Below, one piece after another: positions 4,395 through 5,415 of a DNA stretch of 5,415 nucleotides. The stretch is from Dehalococcoidia bacterium (lineage in GTDB: Bacteria; Chloroflexota; Dehalococcoidia; JACVQG01). Made by a program: the position numbers and the translations under genes. The stretch spans positions 1-5,415 of the forward strand of contig JACVQG010000370.1 of NCBI GenBank assembly GCA_015661045.1, read 5' to 3'. The first letter of the stretch is position 1. Each line of letters begins with the position of its first letter. The notes under the pieces were generated by a model. That model saw only the letters and a program-made list of their open reading frames with translations, ran no database searches and was not told the origin of the DNA.

Positions 4395-5415
4395 ATGGCT
4401 CGAACCTCGAATCCTCTACTGCAATTGAAAAAACTGGGGCAAAGTCCGTGGTTAGATTTTATCTCCCGGGAGATCATTGACTCGGGAGAGCTGAAGCAGT
4501 TAATTTCCAAAGATGGAATAACCGGGGTTACCACCAACCCGACGATTTTTGAGAAGGCCATTAGCTCCGGTGAAGTTTATAATGGAAGCATAGAACGCCT
4601 TGCTGAACAGGGTAAGTCTGCTGAGGATATATACGATGTACTTACCTCACATGATGTATCCGATGCCGCAGAGTTTCTAAAAGGGGTTTATGATTCCAGC
4701 GGTGGGATAGATGGCTATGTAAGTATTGAAACATGGCCTAAATATGCCCACGATGTAGACAGGACGGTTGAATATGCCCGGAAAATATACCGCATGGTCG
4801 GTAAGGATAATATTTTAATCAAAGTGCCGTCAACAAGGGAAGGTGTTCCTGCTGTTGAGAGGCTCATTACCGAGGGAATAAATGTAAATGTTACCCTGAT
4901 ATTCTCTCTTGCTCACTATGAAAATATAGCCCGGGCGTATATACAGGGGTTGAAGAACCGGGAAAAGAAGGGTGAAGACCTTTCCAGGGTAACCTCCGTA
5001 GCCAGTGTCTTTATCAGCCGCATTGATACGGCCGTGGATAAGCGTCTGGATGCCCTGGTTAAGGAGCCCTCCAATGCCTCCCGGTCAGGAGATATAAAGA
5101 AATTAAGGGGGACTGCCGCCGTAGCCAACTCAAAGATTATATATAGCCACTTTCAGGAAATCTTTAACACTTCCGAGTTTAAAGCCCTCGAAAAGAAAGG
5201 GGCTAAAATCCAGCGGGTTCTTTGGGGGAGCACCGGCACTAAAGACCCTGCATATAGCGATATTAAATATGTAACTGAATTAATAGGCAAAAATACCATT
5301 AACACCATGCCGCCGAATACCATAGTTGCCTTTAAAGATCATGGCGAAGCTCGTATTACTCTGACTGAAGGCCTCAATGATGCCCACCGCGTACTTGATA
5401 AATTGTCGGGGCTTG
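4395..5415 (+). CDS. tal: Transaldolase (partial, N-terminal 340 residues; right edge)
   Basis: Class I aldolase-type TIM barrel that transfers dihydroxyacetone units between sedoheptulose-7-phosphate and glyceraldehyde-3-phosphate, giving erythrose-4-phosphate and fructose-6-phosphate. It is the long actinobacterial/cyanobacterial-type transaldolase. Seen: SPWLDFISRE (17-26, catalytic Asp D21), GVTTNPTIFEKAI (44-56), DGYVSIE (106-112, catalytic Glu E112), ILIKVPST (140-147, Schiff-base lysine K143), EGINVNVTLIFS (160-171, Thr T167), then WGSTGTKDPAYSD, NTINTMPPNT and DHGEAR. All expected catalytic residues are present, and the frame is clean up to the window end. Stand-alone members have about 360-380 residues, so about 30 may be missing. 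Some bacteria fuse this domain to a C-terminal phosphoglucose isomerase, and the window cannot exclude that here. It completes the non-oxidative pentose phosphate set with the epimerase and transketolase. Confidence 0.93.
   Translation, partial: MARTSNPLLQLKKLGQSPWLDFISREIIDSGELKQLISKDGITGVTTNPTIFEKAISSGEVYNGSIERLAEQGKSAEDIYDVLTSHDVSDAAEFLKGVYDSSGGIDGYVSIETWPKYAHDVDRTVEYARKIYRMVGKDNILIKVPSTREGVPAVERLITEGINVNVTLIFSLAHYENIARAYIQGLKNREKKGEDLSRVTSVASVFISRIDTAVDKRLDALVKEPSNASRSGDIKKLRGTAAVANSKIIYSHFQEIFNTSEFKALEKKGAKIQRVLWGSTGTKDPAYSDIKYVTELIGKNTINTMPPNTIVAFKDHGEARITLTEGLNDAHRVLDKLSGL

Noticed and set aside
1..5415. Insertion sequences, CRISPR arrays, tRNA or rRNA genes, attachment sites
   Set aside because: No transposase-like protein, long terminal inverted repeats, regularly spaced repeats or cloverleaf-like sequence was seen on either strand.

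Overview
The window looks like a bacterial chromosome segment with about 50% G+C by eye, strong AGGAGG-type ribosome binding sites and tightly packed genes. Split transketolase subunits, a TrpB2-type tryptophan synthase beta chain and a long-form transaldolase together suggest a Clostridia/Peptococcaceae-like or Chloroflexota-like anaerobe, possibly from a metagenome. This assignment is an inference and no gene in the window is diagnostic.

Layout. Positions 1-696 on the minus strand hold the first 232 codons of a TrpB2-type tryptophan synthase beta chain, which runs off the left edge. A 225-base divergent intergenic region (697-921) carries candidate promoters for both directions, a 12-base dyad and several TGTC/GACA half-sites. 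A plus-strand cluster then runs to the right edge: a ribulose-phosphate 3-epimerase-like gene (922-1560), transketolase N-terminal subunit (1550-2314), transketolase C-terminal subunit broken into two overlapping frames (2318-2674 and 2662-3246), a glucose-dehydrogenase-like zinc alcohol dehydrogenase (3257-4369), and a transaldolase cut by the right edge (4395-5415). The genes overlap or lie 3 to 25 bases apart, with no terminator seen between them, so they look like one operon.

Function. Epimerase, transketolase and transaldolase together make the non-oxidative pentose phosphate pathway, which interconverts pentose phosphates with fructose-6-phosphate, glyceraldehyde-3-phosphate and erythrose-4-phosphate. 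The dehydrogenase adds a likely NAD(P)-dependent sugar or polyol oxidation step.

The most notable point is that both transketolase halves are damaged while their neighbours read cleanly. The N subunit lacks about 24 conserved residues in frame. The C subunit has a small insertion followed by a net loss of roughly 31 bases that shifts the frame and removes a conserved substrate-binding loop. This is either decay of the transketolase or an assembly/consensus error. The epimerase also has an unusual metal site, with Gln where the family has a His ligand. I saw no clearly new defence, mobile or RNA system.
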